DNA of 64,000 bases from Acetobacter sp. 46_36 (GTDB lineage: Bacteria > Pseudomonadota > Alphaproteobacteria > RF32 > CAG-239): NCBI GenBank assembly GCA_001917135.1, contig MNTT01000015.1, positions 186,001-250,000 on the forward strand, given 5' to 3'. The notes beneath the pieces were generated by a model that did not search any database, had not been told where the DNA came from, and saw only the letters and a list, made by a program, of their open reading frames with translations. The translations under genes were made by a program, and so were the position numbers. Shown here one piece after another: positions 16,309-25,198 of the stretch; within the stretch, counting starts at the first letter, position 1, and each line of letters begins with the position of its first letter.

Positions 16309-17574
16309 TTACCGTCTCTCGCTTTTTCTTGAAAAATTAATCATTCTCACATCAAAAGACCTTTGTGCAGTAAAAGAATTTTGTGCAGTATCGGAATAAT
16401 TTGTTTCGTTCCGTTTCCCCTGCAAAACTTGGTTCAACTCTTTTTCATAGCCGCCGGAAACCGCCAGTTTCTTACCTAGTAGAACTATCTCGCTCGGCTG
16501 GTCGCGCTCATCCCTTTCTTTATCAAATACGGTCAGCACCGCATCTTTGAACTGCCCCTGTTTCTCTTTGGGAAACGCAGCAATGAGCTTCAGCAAGTCA
16601 CGCATAAACGGCGGTGCATTGGTGATATCAACGATAGCACGGGCTTTCTCCGGTGTAAACGGCTGACCGTCCTTCCCCGCCGGATAAAAATCCTTATTAT
16701 TTTCAAAACCGCTGACATAATTGCTGAAATAACGGTTGCGAATCGCCAGACGAGACAGGGTTTCCGTAAATTCTTTTTGTGCTTCCATTTCCTTTGCAAA
16801 ATACTGTTGCAGATAATTATACATCGTCGTATTGGCAAAATTACCGTCATATTCCTCTTTAACATCAAACTGAACACCGGCAAACAATGCCTGCCTGGTC
16901 ACCCACGTACCTTGGGGATCCATTAACCACTCTATCGGCTGAACTTCAAACCAATACGCCACCCCTTCTTGAATCTGCCTGTCGTCAGACAGAACAGTAC
17001 CGCTGCTACAAGGTTTCCCCTCAATACGAACATATTTTTTACCGTTAAACATATATTCTTTATGGTTTCGCGGGGTAAATCCGGTGTCGAAGGCCTCAAG
17101 TTCCGCTGAATCGAAAGTATAATTTTTACCGGTCGGTTTAAGGGCGTTTTTTTGATACTGAACCTCTAATTCCTGGCTGATGGATTCAGGTGCCACAGTT
17201 TGCGGATAGGCTCCGTATTCGCAGATCTGTACCGTCTTGCCGTTGCCAAAACGCATTTCCCTCACATTGCTCGGACTAATTTTGGATGTTGCAGAAGCAG
17301 ACAGTGCCGGACGAACCGCTGCTTCACGCGTACGAGGGAAAAAGTTGAACTCTTTACCAAAAGCCCCCACAACGCAAAGACTGCCGCCTTCGAGGAAAGA
17401 TGCTGTCCAGACACATCCGGAAGTAACGCCGGCACTGTTTCTAGACCCATAACCTACAAAGGTACCCAAAACGATTGCCGCATCCGAAATGCCTGTTCTT
17501 GTACCATACGCCTGTATTACTTCCAACGCGCTGTCGCCCCAGACGTCTTCTTCCTTTAATAAAGTTATTTCCAT
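16309..17574 (-). CDS. DUF6273-like hypothetical protein
   Basis: A protein of about 421 residues. Its middle part has the DUF6273 pattern: E-Y-G-A-Y-P-Q-T-V near residue 120, then a Lys/Tyr segment, then Y-W-F-E-V-Q-P-I-E-W-L, and an A-L-F-A-G-V-Q-F stretch. The N-terminal region (W-G-D-S-A-L-E-V-I and A-A-I-V-L-G) resembles proteins common in gut bacterial genomes. I start at the ATG at 17574; a TTG six codons upstream is less convincing. There is no signal peptide. It has its own promoter and is separated from the next gene upstream by a terminator. Function is unknown. Confidence 0.7.
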   Translation of the reverse strand: MEITLLKEEDVWGDSALEVIQAYGTRTGISDAAIVLGTFVGYGSRNSAGVTSGCVWTASFLEGGSLCVVGAFGKEFNFFPRTREAAVRPALSASATSKISPSNVREMRFGNGKTVQICEYGAYPQTVAPESISQELEVQYQKNALKPTGKNYTFDSAELEAFDTGFTPRNHKEYMFNGKKYVRIEGKPCSSGTVLSDDRQIQEGVAYWFEVQPIEWLMDPQGTWVTRQALFAGVQFDVKEEYDGNFANTTMYNYLQQYFAKEMEAQKEFTETLSRLAIRNRYFSNYVSGFENNKDFYPAGKDGQPFTPEKARAIVDITNAPPFMRDLLKLIAAFPKEKQGQFKDAVLTVFDKERDERDQPSEIVLLGKKLAVSGGYEKELNQVLQGKRNETNYSDTAQNSFTAQRSFDVRMINFSRKSERR

Positions 17575-17606
17575 CCTGCATTCCCCGCTCAATTCATCAT
17601 ATAATT

Positions 17607-17635
17607 ATTTTACTACATTCACCTCCCCTTGGCAA
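17607..17635 (-). promoter_or_regulatory. Candidate promoter of the DUF6273-like gene
   Basis: On the minus strand TTGCCA (17630-17635) and TAAAAT (17607-17612) are 17 nt apart, about 35 nt before the chosen start codon and directly after the upstream gene's terminator. Position and spacing are good; the hexamers are only moderate matches. Confidence 0.45.
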
Positions 17636-17652
17636 GCGATATTTAGTCAACA

Positions 17653-17676
17653 AAAACGCCCCCTCCGGGGCGTTTT
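17653..17676 (-). terminator. Terminator after the cyclophilin gene
   Basis: AAAACGCCCC, loop CTCC, GGGGCGTTTT: a perfect 10-bp stem ending in T residues on either strand. It lies 13 nt beyond the stop codon of the peptidyl-prolyl isomerase gene. Confidence 0.9.
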
Positions 17677-17689
17677 GTAAATCAGTCAT

Positions 17690-18295
17690 CTACAAATCGG
17701 AAATAACCTGAATACTGATAATCTCATCCGGTTGGCTGACCATTCCGTTATAACCGCCACCTTTTTTAATCTTGTCAACATATTCCATACCGGAAACGAC
17801 TTTTCCCCAAACCGTATATTGCCCGTTCAAATGCGGACAATCGTCATAACAGATAAAAAACTGACTGTCTGCCGAATCCGGACTCATCGCCCGAGCCATG
17901 GAAACAATACCTCTCGTATGCGGAATTGTATTAAATTCAGCTTTCAGCTTCTTGCCGCTTCCGCCGGTGCCGTTACCGAGCGGACATCCCGTCTGTGCCA
18001 TAAATCCGTCAATAACGCGGTGAAATTTTAAACCGTTGTAAAACCCCTCGCGCACCAACTCCTTTATTCTTGCCACATGGTTTGGCGCCGCATCAGGATA
18101 CATCTCTATGACAACTTCCCCGTCTTTCAGTTTCATAACCAATGCATTTTCGGGGTCATTCACATTATATGAATATTTCATTTTCTTTCCCCTCGTTTCA
18201 CTGACACCGAGCTTCTTTTTTTCCTCCGCTGCCAAATTCTTCGTATCGCTTTTATTCAGGCTTTTCGTTTCGCTTTTCCCTAAAACATTAGACAT
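17690..18295 (-). CDS. Cyclophilin-type peptidyl-prolyl isomerase with an N-terminal extension
   Basis: The cyclophilin domain starts near residue 48 and contains F-H-R-V-I-D-G-F-M, G-x-G-T-G-G-S-G, S-M-A-R-A and a D-S-A-D-S-Q-F-F-I segment that form the proline-isomerase site. It has no signal peptide, so it is probably cytosolic. The first 38 residues are Lys/Ser/Glu-rich with a repeated S-E-T/S-D-T pattern. Two starts each have a good ribosome binding site: AGGAG 7 nt before 18295, and GAGGGG before an internal ATG at 18181. The longer form is given; both may be made. Confidence 0.88.
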   Translation of the reverse strand: MSNVLGKSETKSLNKSDTKNLAAEEKKKLGVSETRGKKMKYSYNVNDPENALVMKLKDGEVVIEMYPDAAPNHVARIKELVREGFYNGLKFHRVIDGFMAQTGCPLGNGTGGSGKKLKAEFNTIPHTRGIVSMARAMSPDSADSQFFICYDDCPHLNGQYTVWGKVVSGMEYVDKIKKGGGYNGMVSQPDEIISIQVISDL

Positions 18296-18364
18296 CTGTA
18301 AACTCCTAACATATTCTTTCCGCAGTAACTCGCTGCTTTTTTCTTCTGCCTTATATTTAGGTTT

Positions 18365-19312
18365 TTATTTTCCGCTATTCAAGACAAAATCTACCCTTTC
18401 CTCCGCCGAAAGGCCGGTCGGATAAGTTTCGTCAATTTCTTTCAGCCTGTTCTTCAATCCTCTGCCGTTGGCAATTTGAATCGCCAATCCCGGCCGTGCA
18501 TTAACTTCCAACATCATCGGTCCCCGGTTCTTATCAAGCACGATATCTGCTCCCAGATATCCCAAACCGGTCATGTCGTACGCCAATGACCCGATAATCA
18601 GATGCTCTTTCCAAAACGGAACGCGCAAATCCATCAAATTCGCTTTTGTATCAGGATGCTGCAAAATCGTTTTGTTATGCATAACAGCATTCAGAGGCTG
18701 TCCCGTCCGAACATCCAGTCCGACACCGACAGCCCCCTGATGCAAATTAGCCCGTCCGCCGGATTCTTTCGTCGCCAGACGCATCATCACCATTGCCGGA
18801 AACCCTTTATAAACAATAACCCGGACATCCGGTACGCCGTGATAGCTGAAATCTTTAAATACATCGCTGAAATTGACAGCTTCCTCAATCAGCGCCACGT
18901 CATATTTGCCGCCCAGACTGAACAGACCGCTCAATGTATTGGAAACATGCTGATAAACGTCTTTAAAGCTCAAAACATCTCCCGAAGCGCTGTAAAAATG
19001 CTCGGCATCATATTCCTTTATAACCAAGACGCCTTTGCCGCCGCTGCCATGCGCCGGCTTTATAACAAACGTATCATAGCCTTTAACGATATCCAACAGA
19101 TTTTTAACCTGATATTGGTGTTCAATAATTCCAATCATTTTCGGCGTATTGATATTAATGCTGTTTGCCAGCCTTTTGGTTTTAACTTTATCGTCAACAA
19201 GCGTATAAAGCGAACGCCTGTTATACTTGGCAATAACCGAATAATTGCGGTCATTCATTCCTAATACGCCGTTTTCGCGCAGTTTTTTGCCGTTAAAAAG
19301 CCATTCAAACAT
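18365..19312 (-). CDS. ATP-grasp alpha-L-glutamate ligase-like protein (RimK-related)
   Basis: A 315-residue ATP-grasp enzyme of the RimK-related group often annotated as alpha-L-glutamate ligase-like. Recognisable parts are the N-terminal N-G-V-L-G-M-N-x-R-N, F-V-I-K-P-A-H-G-S-G-G-K-G for nucleotide binding, G-V-P-D-V-R-V-I-V-Y, and the metal-binding M-L-E-V-N-A-R-P-G-L. Relatives are thought to add amino acids to a peptide or protein carboxylate; the acceptor here is unknown. It is encoded with an inactive transglutaminase/7TM protein (8-nt overlap) and a retropepsin-like lipoprotein, an arrangement that recurs in proteobacteria. Confidence 0.88.
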   Translation of the reverse strand: MFEWLFNGKKLRENGVLGMNDRNYSVIAKYNRRSLYTLVDDKVKTKRLANSININTPKMIGIIEHQYQVKNLLDIVKGYDTFVIKPAHGSGGKGVLVIKEYDAEHFYSASGDVLSFKDVYQHVSNTLSGLFSLGGKYDVALIEEAVNFSDVFKDFSYHGVPDVRVIVYKGFPAMVMMRLATKESGGRANLHQGAVGVGLDVRTGQPLNAVMHNKTILQHPDTKANLMDLRVPFWKEHLIIGSLAYDMTGLGYLGADIVLDKNRGPMMLEVNARPGLAIQIANGRGLKNRLKEIDETYPTGLSAEERVDFVLNSGK

Positions 19313-20864
19313 TCTGCCCGTCCTTATTAATCAGCGGCGCAAAACGGGTCAGTTCCGTCAACCGATATCCCGTATACGTACCGAGCAGCATAACAATAAA
19401 CATGATTACCAGATTAAGCTCGTTAAATGCAAACATAACATGGCGGACATATTCATTACTGATAACAAAATAAGTAACCATCGCTGTTAAAAACGTAAAC
19501 AAAATTTCTTTAATCGTATTAACAGCCCCTTCCTCTTCCCACGTTATGGAAGCCCGTTCGATAATCCATGCCGTAATAATAATCGGGAAAAAGATTGCCG
19601 AACTGACAATCGTATAATCCAGACGGTAACCGATAACAGTCAGCGCCTGTATCAACAAAATAACAAAGATAACAACAAAAGATATCCTCGGAACTAACAA
19701 CAGATTAAGCTTTGCCACCAAAGCGCGCATAACCAGCCCCAGCAGAATCATTACCGAAAAACATATCAACCCCGGCCAAAACCCGGTCTTAACCAACGCC
19801 ATAGCCAACAACATCGGCGTAAAAGTTCCCATTGTCGCCACGCCTATAACATTGCGCATAATAACGACCACCAAAATTGCCAGAGGAAAAATCATCAGCC
19901 ATTTCAAAGTGTTTTGTTCCAAAATCGGCAATGTATAAATGGAATATTTATAACTCATCAACGTATCATTGGCTTTTGCCCGATGCTCAGCCATTTTCAT
20001 CGGCGTCGCAACTGATTTCAAAACTGAAAACATAACTTTTGAATCTTCCCCGCCGCGAACATCCAGCAGCGATACGCCACCACGCTGAAAAATAACCCAG
20101 TTTTTCGGCAGCCCTATTTTGGCCGTATTCAAATCATATAATGTCCACTTCCCGTCCAAGTAAGCTTCCAGCATAATATCCGGACGTTCTGTTTTTTTCC
20201 CTTCCTCAAGCTTGATAGTCCAGGCAATACGCGCCGGAATTCTCTTATATGCAAGAATTTGCATAACCTTTTCCGCAAATTCCTTGGATGTATGATTTAA
20301 CGGCAGCACCGGGCTCATAGTCGGGCTGGAAAGCTCCTGATTAACCGTCAAAATGGCTTTCTGAACTTTATCTCCTCTTTGCAATTCAGACAATTCCCAG
20401 ATTTTCCGCATCTGTATCCGTTCTTCTTCCGATAAGACGGGTCTTTCTATTTTAACCATAGGCATAAAATTTGCCGCCCTGTTTTGCGCATCATCATAAA
20501 TGCTCAACCGGTAATATAAATTCTGACGCCCGCTCTTATTTTTTCCCGTCATAACAATACGGCCGTCTTTTTTGTTTCTGCTGACTTCATATCCCTTGGC
20601 TGTAATTTCTTCATTCAGAATTTTAAATCCGTCTTTGTCGTTCGGTACTGCCAAAGATACGCTCGTATCGCCGCCTGACGCATTAAAAGAAACCTTGGCC
20701 TCCACCGTCCAAACGTCTGTAATTGCCCGCGGCGACAAGGTAAATCCCCAATACTTAACCTTGTAATAAATACCATACGCCGCATATCCGACAGATAACA
20801 TCAAAAGAAAAGTCAGAACTTTTCTCACCGTAAAAAAATCAGCCAATTTTAGTCTCATAATCAC
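19305..20864 (-). CDS. Inactive transglutaminase fused to seven transmembrane helices
   Basis: A 519-residue membrane protein. One N-terminal helix (about 15-33) is followed by a periplasmic region of about 270 residues with a transglutaminase-like fold that lacks an obvious Cys-His-Asp triad. Seven hydrophobic helices then fill about 315-505. This is the architecture described as an inactive transglutaminase fused to 7TM and found with RimK-like ligases and retropepsin-like proteases. It overlaps the ligase gene by 8 nt and follows the protease gene after 25 nt, so the three form one operon. The role of the complex is not established. Confidence 0.85.
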   Translation of the reverse strand: MIMRLKLADFFTVRKVLTFLLMLSVGYAAYGIYYKVKYWGFTLSPRAITDVWTVEAKVSFNASGGDTSVSLAVPNDKDGFKILNEEITAKGYEVSRNKKDGRIVMTGKNKSGRQNLYYRLSIYDDAQNRAANFMPMVKIERPVLSEEERIQMRKIWELSELQRGDKVQKAILTVNQELSSPTMSPVLPLNHTSKEFAEKVMQILAYKRIPARIAWTIKLEEGKKTERPDIMLEAYLDGKWTLYDLNTAKIGLPKNWVIFQRGGVSLLDVRGGEDSKVMFSVLKSVATPMKMAEHRAKANDTLMSYKYSIYTLPILEQNTLKWLMIFPLAILVVVIMRNVIGVATMGTFTPMLLAMALVKTGFWPGLICFSVMILLGLVMRALVAKLNLLLVPRISFVVIFVILLIQALTVIGYRLDYTIVSSAIFFPIIITAWIIERASITWEEEGAVNTIKEILFTFLTAMVTYFVISNEYVRHVMFAFNELNLVIMFIVMLLGTYTGYRLTELTRFAPLINKDGQNV

Positions 20865-20889
20865 AGCCTTGTCAGTTTAGTGTACCCTG

Positions 20890-21420
20890 TTAATTTAATG
20901 TATATGATGTCGACGTGTCTACCAAGAATCTTCCGGTCAGAATATTCCTGCCCACCAGCCCCTGATAATCAAAATTAGAACGGTCGGCTATGGAAAATAC
21001 GGCGCTGAACACTTCTCCGCCCATTTTAACATCCATTTTAATGGCTTTGCGGCTTTCGTCTTTTCCGGCACGCTTAACCTTAAATGAACGTTCGACTTTC
21101 TTTTCAAAAACATGTTCCTCGCCTGTCTTACGGTTTTTAAGTTTAAACGCAACCCATTTTTCACCGTCCCGTTCAAAATATTCGACATCTTGGCAATCCA
21201 GCGAAGATGTCGTCGCACCGGTATCTATTCTGGCAGCAAAAGGAGATTTCATCGGCAAAAAATAAATCGGTTCCACCTCTCCGATAATCGGCAGATGAGC
21301 TTTTTCCACGACAACCTCCTCCGTTGTGCTGACATTATGTACCACCGCAGGAACAATCACCTGCTTGGATTGGCATGCAGAAACCGTAAACAACACAATC
21401 AACAAACATAATTTTCGCAT
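20890..21420 (-). CDS. Retropepsin-like lipoprotein (ATP-dependent zinc protease/RimB family)
   Basis: A 176-residue protein with a lipoprotein signal peptide (lipobox V-S-A-C, Cys16). The domain carries R-I-D66-T-G-A-T-T-S-S-L-D, the D-T-G-A signature of aspartic retropepsins, and G-L-V-G-R-N-I-L near the end. The family is often annotated as ATP-dependent zinc protease, though the fold is that of a retropepsin; RimB of pseudomonads belongs here. Lipidation puts it at the periplasmic side of a membrane, where it could work with the transglutaminase-like domain of its neighbour. It is the first gene of the trio. Confidence 0.85.
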   Translation of the reverse strand: MRKLCLLIVLFTVSACQSKQVIVPAVVHNVSTTEEVVVEKAHLPIIGEVEPIYFLPMKSPFAARIDTGATTSSLDCQDVEYFERDGEKWVAFKLKNRKTGEEHVFEKKVERSFKVKRAGKDESRKAIKMDVKMGGEVFSAVFSIADRSNFDYQGLVGRNILTGRFLVDTSTSYTLN

Positions 21421-21577
21421 ATAAATTCACCCCGTTATTTTCGCTTTGTCTTCAAATCTGCTTATGTCCTGTTTACATAGCCTCTTTTTACAGAAGAAAC
21501 ATCAACAAAATAACACTAATACACAGCGAAAAAAAGACCTCCGGAATGTTTACCCTTCATAATTTATTGTAAACATC

Positions 21578-21619
21578 GTATTTAAATTTTAAACAGTGAA
21601 TTTAAACAACGTATTTAAA
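21578..21619. repeat. GTATTTAAA repeat cluster, locus A
   Basis: Three units, GTATTTAAA (21578), GAATTTAAA (21598) and GTATTTAAA (21611), lie within 42 nt; the last two are 13 nt apart. Each is followed by A/C-rich linkers such as CAAC. The same 9-mer with the same 13-nt period occurs at 31964-31998. The site is between the porin gene and the retropepsin gene, in a 278-nt gap with no other gene visible. Confidence 0.6.
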
Positions 21620-21698
21620 CCCGTCGTCTGATTTGTCGAAAGATTTATCTTTTGTCGGCAACCGGTTATATAAACGGAATGTCGCAATAAAATATTTG

Positions 21699-22844
21699 CT
21701 AGAAAAACACTGTCGCGCGCAAGCTGGTAACCACGCCGTAATCTGATTTCTGATTAAGTGCCGGATTGATATACAGCTGAACATCCGGCGTTATCGTGAG
21801 CATATTGCCTATACCCCATGCCCAATAGGCCTCCACAATCTGTTCAGCCTTATGTGCCAGAGGTTCGCCGACCGCTGCCTCGTCCAATTTATTATAGGCA
21901 TAAGCTAATCCTATTTGGTCCAAAGGATTTCTGTCCAGCGGATTATTATATACACCACCTATCACCCACGACTGACGGATTTCTTCCGTACTTCCGCTTA
22001 CTTCGTTAACACGGGCAAAAACACTGAGTTTCTCGCCCAAATCCTGCGATAAGTTCAGCGACCACCCGTTCGTCGTTTCCGGTTGTTCCGGCACTCCCGG
22101 CTGATTATACGCCAGCAGGGAAATCTCCATATCCCCCCATCCCTTAATTGTCGGCGTATAAGCAACATAGCCGAATGTAGTGTAATGTCCGTCGTCCAAA
22201 TGGTTAAACCTTATGCTCGGCGCATCAACGTTTGTGGCATCTTGCCCACCGAAAGTAAAGTTCCACTCGCTGTTTGGCGTAATCTGAACATAGCCGCCCA
22301 CCCCGGCCGTAGAATAAGATGAAGAAGCATTTTGCGCCAAAGCATCATTTAAGAAGTTAACCTGCTGGTTGGCATCATATTCCGTTCCGTCAAAGTTATA
22401 CAGCGGAAATTGTCCGAGAGCCACCGTCAGCCAGTCCCATTTTCCGCCCAACTGATAAGTATAATACAATTCGTCAAATTGGTTTTCGCCGTCGGTATAA
22501 TCATTAATTCCTGTTACATACCCCGAGTTATTTGCCAAATCTGCAGCATTGTGATTGCCGTACCGGATAACCGTATATGCAAAATTCAATGTTCCCGTAC
22601 CATATTTGTTATCAAACGTCGTCCAGGCAAATTCAGGATATATATACGCCTGAACGGCGTTGTTTTTTCCGCTCGGACTGGTGCGCTGCCCCAAAACCGA
22701 AACGTCTAGATTATAATCAAAGCCGTATTTTTTATTCAGGCTGTTTTTAAAATCCTGATAATCGCTGCCTACGCTGTCCGCATAAGCATTTAAGGCCAAC
22801 AATGTACAAAACGTCCCCAAAAGCATCGCTTTGCTGTTTATCAT
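21699..22844 (-). CDS. OprB-like carbohydrate porin / outer-membrane beta-barrel
   Basis: A 381-residue outer-membrane protein with a signal peptide ending A-Y-A-D (about residue 23), alternating beta-strand pattern, many Tyr/Trp/Asn, and a terminal Phe (R-A-T-V-F-F) as needed for barrel insertion. The mid-region Q-F-P-L-Y-N-F-D, the G-G-x-V-Q-I segment and the C-terminal V-x-A-Y-W-x-W-G-I-x-x-x-L-x-I-T-P-D-V-Q are typical of carbohydrate-selective OprB porins. It precedes the retropepsin trio on the same strand but is separated from it by 278 nt containing repeats, so it may be its own unit. It diverges from ruvA. Confidence 0.78.
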   Translation of the reverse strand: MINSKAMLLGTFCTLLALNAYADSVGSDYQDFKNSLNKKYGFDYNLDVSVLGQRTSPSGKNNAVQAYIYPEFAWTTFDNKYGTGTLNFAYTVIRYGNHNAADLANNSGYVTGINDYTDGENQFDELYYTYQLGGKWDWLTVALGQFPLYNFDGTEYDANQQVNFLNDALAQNASSSYSTAGVGGYVQITPNSEWNFTFGGQDATNVDAPSIRFNHLDDGHYTTFGYVAYTPTIKGWGDMEISLLAYNQPGVPEQPETTNGWSLNLSQDLGEKLSVFARVNEVSGSTEEIRQSWVIGGVYNNPLDRNPLDQIGLAYAYNKLDEAAVGEPLAHKAEQIVEAYWAWGIGNMLTITPDVQLYINPALNQKSDYGVVTSLRATVFF

Positions 22845-22979
22845 CTCTTTATCCTTCGGCTATATTAACACCCCTTTGGATATAACCTCTCAAACAATGA
22901 AAAAAAGGGGGATTTACAAAAAAACTCTTGAACCGTGTAGCAAAAGAATTTAGACTGTTCTGCAACAAAGGAAAAAAAT

Positions 22980-23663
22980 ATGATTGCAAAATTAAAAGGC
23001 ATAATAGACAACATCGGTGAAGATTGCTGTATCATAGACGTGAACGGCGTCGGCTATCTTGTCAATATGTCTTCTCGTTCTCTCTCCAGATTGCAGCAGG
23101 GTGAATATACAGCGCTGTTGATAGAAACCGTTATCAAGGAAGACAATATTACTCTGTTCGGATTCCAGACCCCTTGGGAAAAAGAATGGTTTAACACGCT
23201 GACCAAAATTCAGGGCGTTGGCGGCAAAGTATGCCTGAACATTCTGAGCGCCCTGTCTCCTGCCCAGCTGTCGCAAGCCGTCGCCGCGCAGGATAAAAGC
23301 TCTTTTCTGCGTGCGGCAGGTGTCGGTCCCAAACTGGCCGCACGTCTTGTTACCGAGCTGAAAGACAAAATCGTAACCATTCCTGCTGAATATCTGACCG
23401 GAGCAGATTTAAACACTGTTTCCGAATCGGAAACCACCGCTGACACCACACCGCAAACCAAAGGCAAAAAGAAAAAAATGCCCGAGCAGCCGGAAGAAAC
23501 TGACAACACCTACGCCAAAACCGAAGATGTTACGTCCGCATTAACCAATCTCGGCTACCAAAAAATTGACGCTTATCGGGTCGCTGCCGAAATCTGTCTG
23601 AAAAATCCCGATGCCGACCTTGGAACGCTGATTCGGCTGGCATTAAAGGAATTTAACCAATAG
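22980..23663 (+). CDS. ruvA: Holliday junction DNA helicase subunit RuvA
   Basis: A 227-residue DNA-binding subunit that recognises four-way junctions and loads RuvB. The N-terminal OB-fold starts M-I-A-K-L-K-G. Helix-hairpin-helix segments I-Q-G-V-G-G-K and A-G-V-G-P-K-L-A-A-R-L-V lie in the middle, and the RuvB-binding domain III (A-L-T-N-L-G-Y) is at the C-terminus. The Thr/Lys-rich linker of about 40 residues between domains II and III makes it somewhat longer than the 203-residue E. coli protein. ruvB follows after 10 nt. ruvC is 6.8 kb upstream. Confidence 0.95.
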   Translation: MIAKLKGIIDNIGEDCCIIDVNGVGYLVNMSSRSLSRLQQGEYTALLIETVIKEDNITLFGFQTPWEKEWFNTLTKIQGVGGKVCLNILSALSPAQLSQAVAAQDKSSFLRAAGVGPKLAARLVTELKDKIVTIPAEYLTGADLNTVSESETTADTTPQTKGKKKKMPEQPEETDNTYAKTEDVTSALTNLGYQKIDAYRVAAEICLKNPDADLGTLIRLALKEFNQ

Positions 23664-23673
23664 GAGAAGCTGA

Positions 23674-24732
23674 ATGTCCGAAGATAAAGAACGTATTGTC
23701 AGTGCGCAAAGGCTCTCCACGGACGAGGCCAATTCTCCCGCCGCCGTCAATCTGCGCCCCTCAACACTGGATGAATTTGTCGGACAGGACAAAGTCTGCC
23801 AAAACCTGAAAGTATTTATCCAGTCCGCCAAAAGCCGCGGCGAAGTCCTTGACCACGTTTTGCTTTACGGCCCGCCCGGACTTGGAAAAACCACTCTTTC
23901 CAATATTATTTCTAAAGAACTCGGTGTTGGCTTTAAAGCGACCTCAGCCCCGATGATAACCCGCTCCGGCGACCTGGCAGCAATTTTAACTAACCTTGAA
24001 GCACGCGACGTTCTGTTTATTGATGAAATCCATCGCTTAAACCCGGCAATTGAAGAAGTCCTGTATTCCGCCATGGAAGACTTTCAGCTTGACATCATTA
24101 TCGGCGAAGGACCTTCCGCCCGTTCGGTCAAAATTGACCTCCAGCCGTTTACGCTCGTCGGTGCCACCACGCGCTCCGGGCTCGTATCAACCCCGTTGCG
24201 CGAACGTTTCGGCATACCGTTGCGGATGGATTTTTATAATCACGAAGACCTGCAAAAAATCGTCTTGCGCGGCGCCCATCTCTTAAATATGCCGATTTCC
24301 AACGACGGGGCCATGGAAATAGCCAAACGTTCGCGAGGAACGCCGCGTATTGCCGGCCGCCTTTTAAAACGCGTGCGGGATTTTGGCGCCGTTGCCGGAA
24401 ATGTGGAAATAGACTCGGAAATTGCCGACAAAGCTCTGCGCCTGCTGGATGTTGACGCTTATGGGCTCGACGAATTTGACCGCCGCTATTTGACCTGCAT
24501 CGCCAAGAACTACGGCGGCGGCCCAGTTGGTGCCGATACGTTGGCAGCAGCCCTTTCCGAAGAACGCGACACAATAGAAGAAGTGATAGAACCTTATCTG
24601 CTGAAACTGGGCTTTTTGCAGCGCACGCCCCGCGGCCGCGTCCTTTCTGAACAAGGGTGCAAATATCTGGGCGTCAGCAAGTTCAAAAATAACAACAACC
24701 AGTTTAGTTTTATGGAAGACCTAGGAATTTAA
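23674..24732 (+). CDS. ruvB: Holliday junction branch-migration ATPase RuvB
   Basis: A 352-residue AAA+ motor that drives branch migration with RuvA. Walker A G-P-P-G-L-G-K-T lies at about 66-73, Walker B V-L-F-I-D-E-I-H-R-L at about 113-122, sensor 1 V-G-A-T-T-R-S-G, and the arginine-finger region R-G-T-P-R-I-A. The C-terminal winged helix (G-P-V-G-A-D-T-L-A, Q-R-T-P-R-G-R) is complete. AGGAG lies 7 nt before the ATG. Length is normal. It lies between ruvA and ybgC as expected. Confidence 0.97.
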   Translation: MSEDKERIVSAQRLSTDEANSPAAVNLRPSTLDEFVGQDKVCQNLKVFIQSAKSRGEVLDHVLLYGPPGLGKTTLSNIISKELGVGFKATSAPMITRSGDLAAILTNLEARDVLFIDEIHRLNPAIEEVLYSAMEDFQLDIIIGEGPSARSVKIDLQPFTLVGATTRSGLVSTPLRERFGIPLRMDFYNHEDLQKIVLRGAHLLNMPISNDGAMEIAKRSRGTPRIAGRLLKRVRDFGAVAGNVEIDSEIADKALRLLDVDAYGLDEFDRRYLTCIAKNYGGGPVGADTLAAALSEERDTIEEVIEPYLLKLGFLQRTPRGRVLSEQGCKYLGVSKFKNNNNQFSFMEDLGI

Positions 24733-24751
24733 CCTATTTGAGGATAACACG

Positions 24752-25198
24752 ATGACCTACGAAACAGAAACTGTCAAAGGCAAGCTTTTTGAAGACAAAA
24801 CCTTTTCTTTTCCCATTCGCATTTATTATGAAGACACCGATGCCGGAGGCATCGTCTATTATGCCAATTACCTCAGATATGCCGAACGCGCCCGCACCGA
24901 ATATTTACGCCATCTTGGCATAAACCAGCAGGAAATGTTGAAAAGTCAGGGAATGGGATTTGTTGTCCGCGATTGCCACATCAGTTATAAATCTCCGGCA
25001 AAACTTGACGACGCTCTGAACATAACCTGCAAAGTAACCGAACTTAAAGGCGTTTCGCTCAAAATGGAACAAAAACTCTACCGCGGGGAAAACGTCATTT
25101 GTGAAATAGAAATTACATTGGTTTTTTTGAGCCTTCCTGCTATGCGTCCGACAAAAATTCCCGCTGAAATATCAGCCCTGCTGTCAACTCCGCTCTAA
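24752..25198 (+). CDS. ybgC: YbgC-type acyl-CoA thioesterase
   Basis: A 148-residue hot-dog-fold thioesterase of the tol-pal-associated YbgC/FadM group. The active-site stretch Y-Y-E-D-T-D-A-G-G-I-V-Y-Y-A-N-Y with catalytic Asp and the following Y-L-R-Y-A-E-R-A-R-T are intact. GAGG precedes the start, 19 nt after ruvB. In many relatives tolQRAB-pal come next; here they are absent and a minus-strand lptG follows, so the ruv-tol neighbourhood is broken at this end too. Confidence 0.9.
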   Translation: MTYETETVKGKLFEDKTFSFPIRIYYEDTDAGGIVYYANYLRYAERARTEYLRHLGINQQEMLKSQGMGFVVRDCHISYKSPAKLDDALNITCKVTELKGVSLKMEQKLYRGENVICEIEITLVFLSLPAMRPTKIPAEISALLSTPL

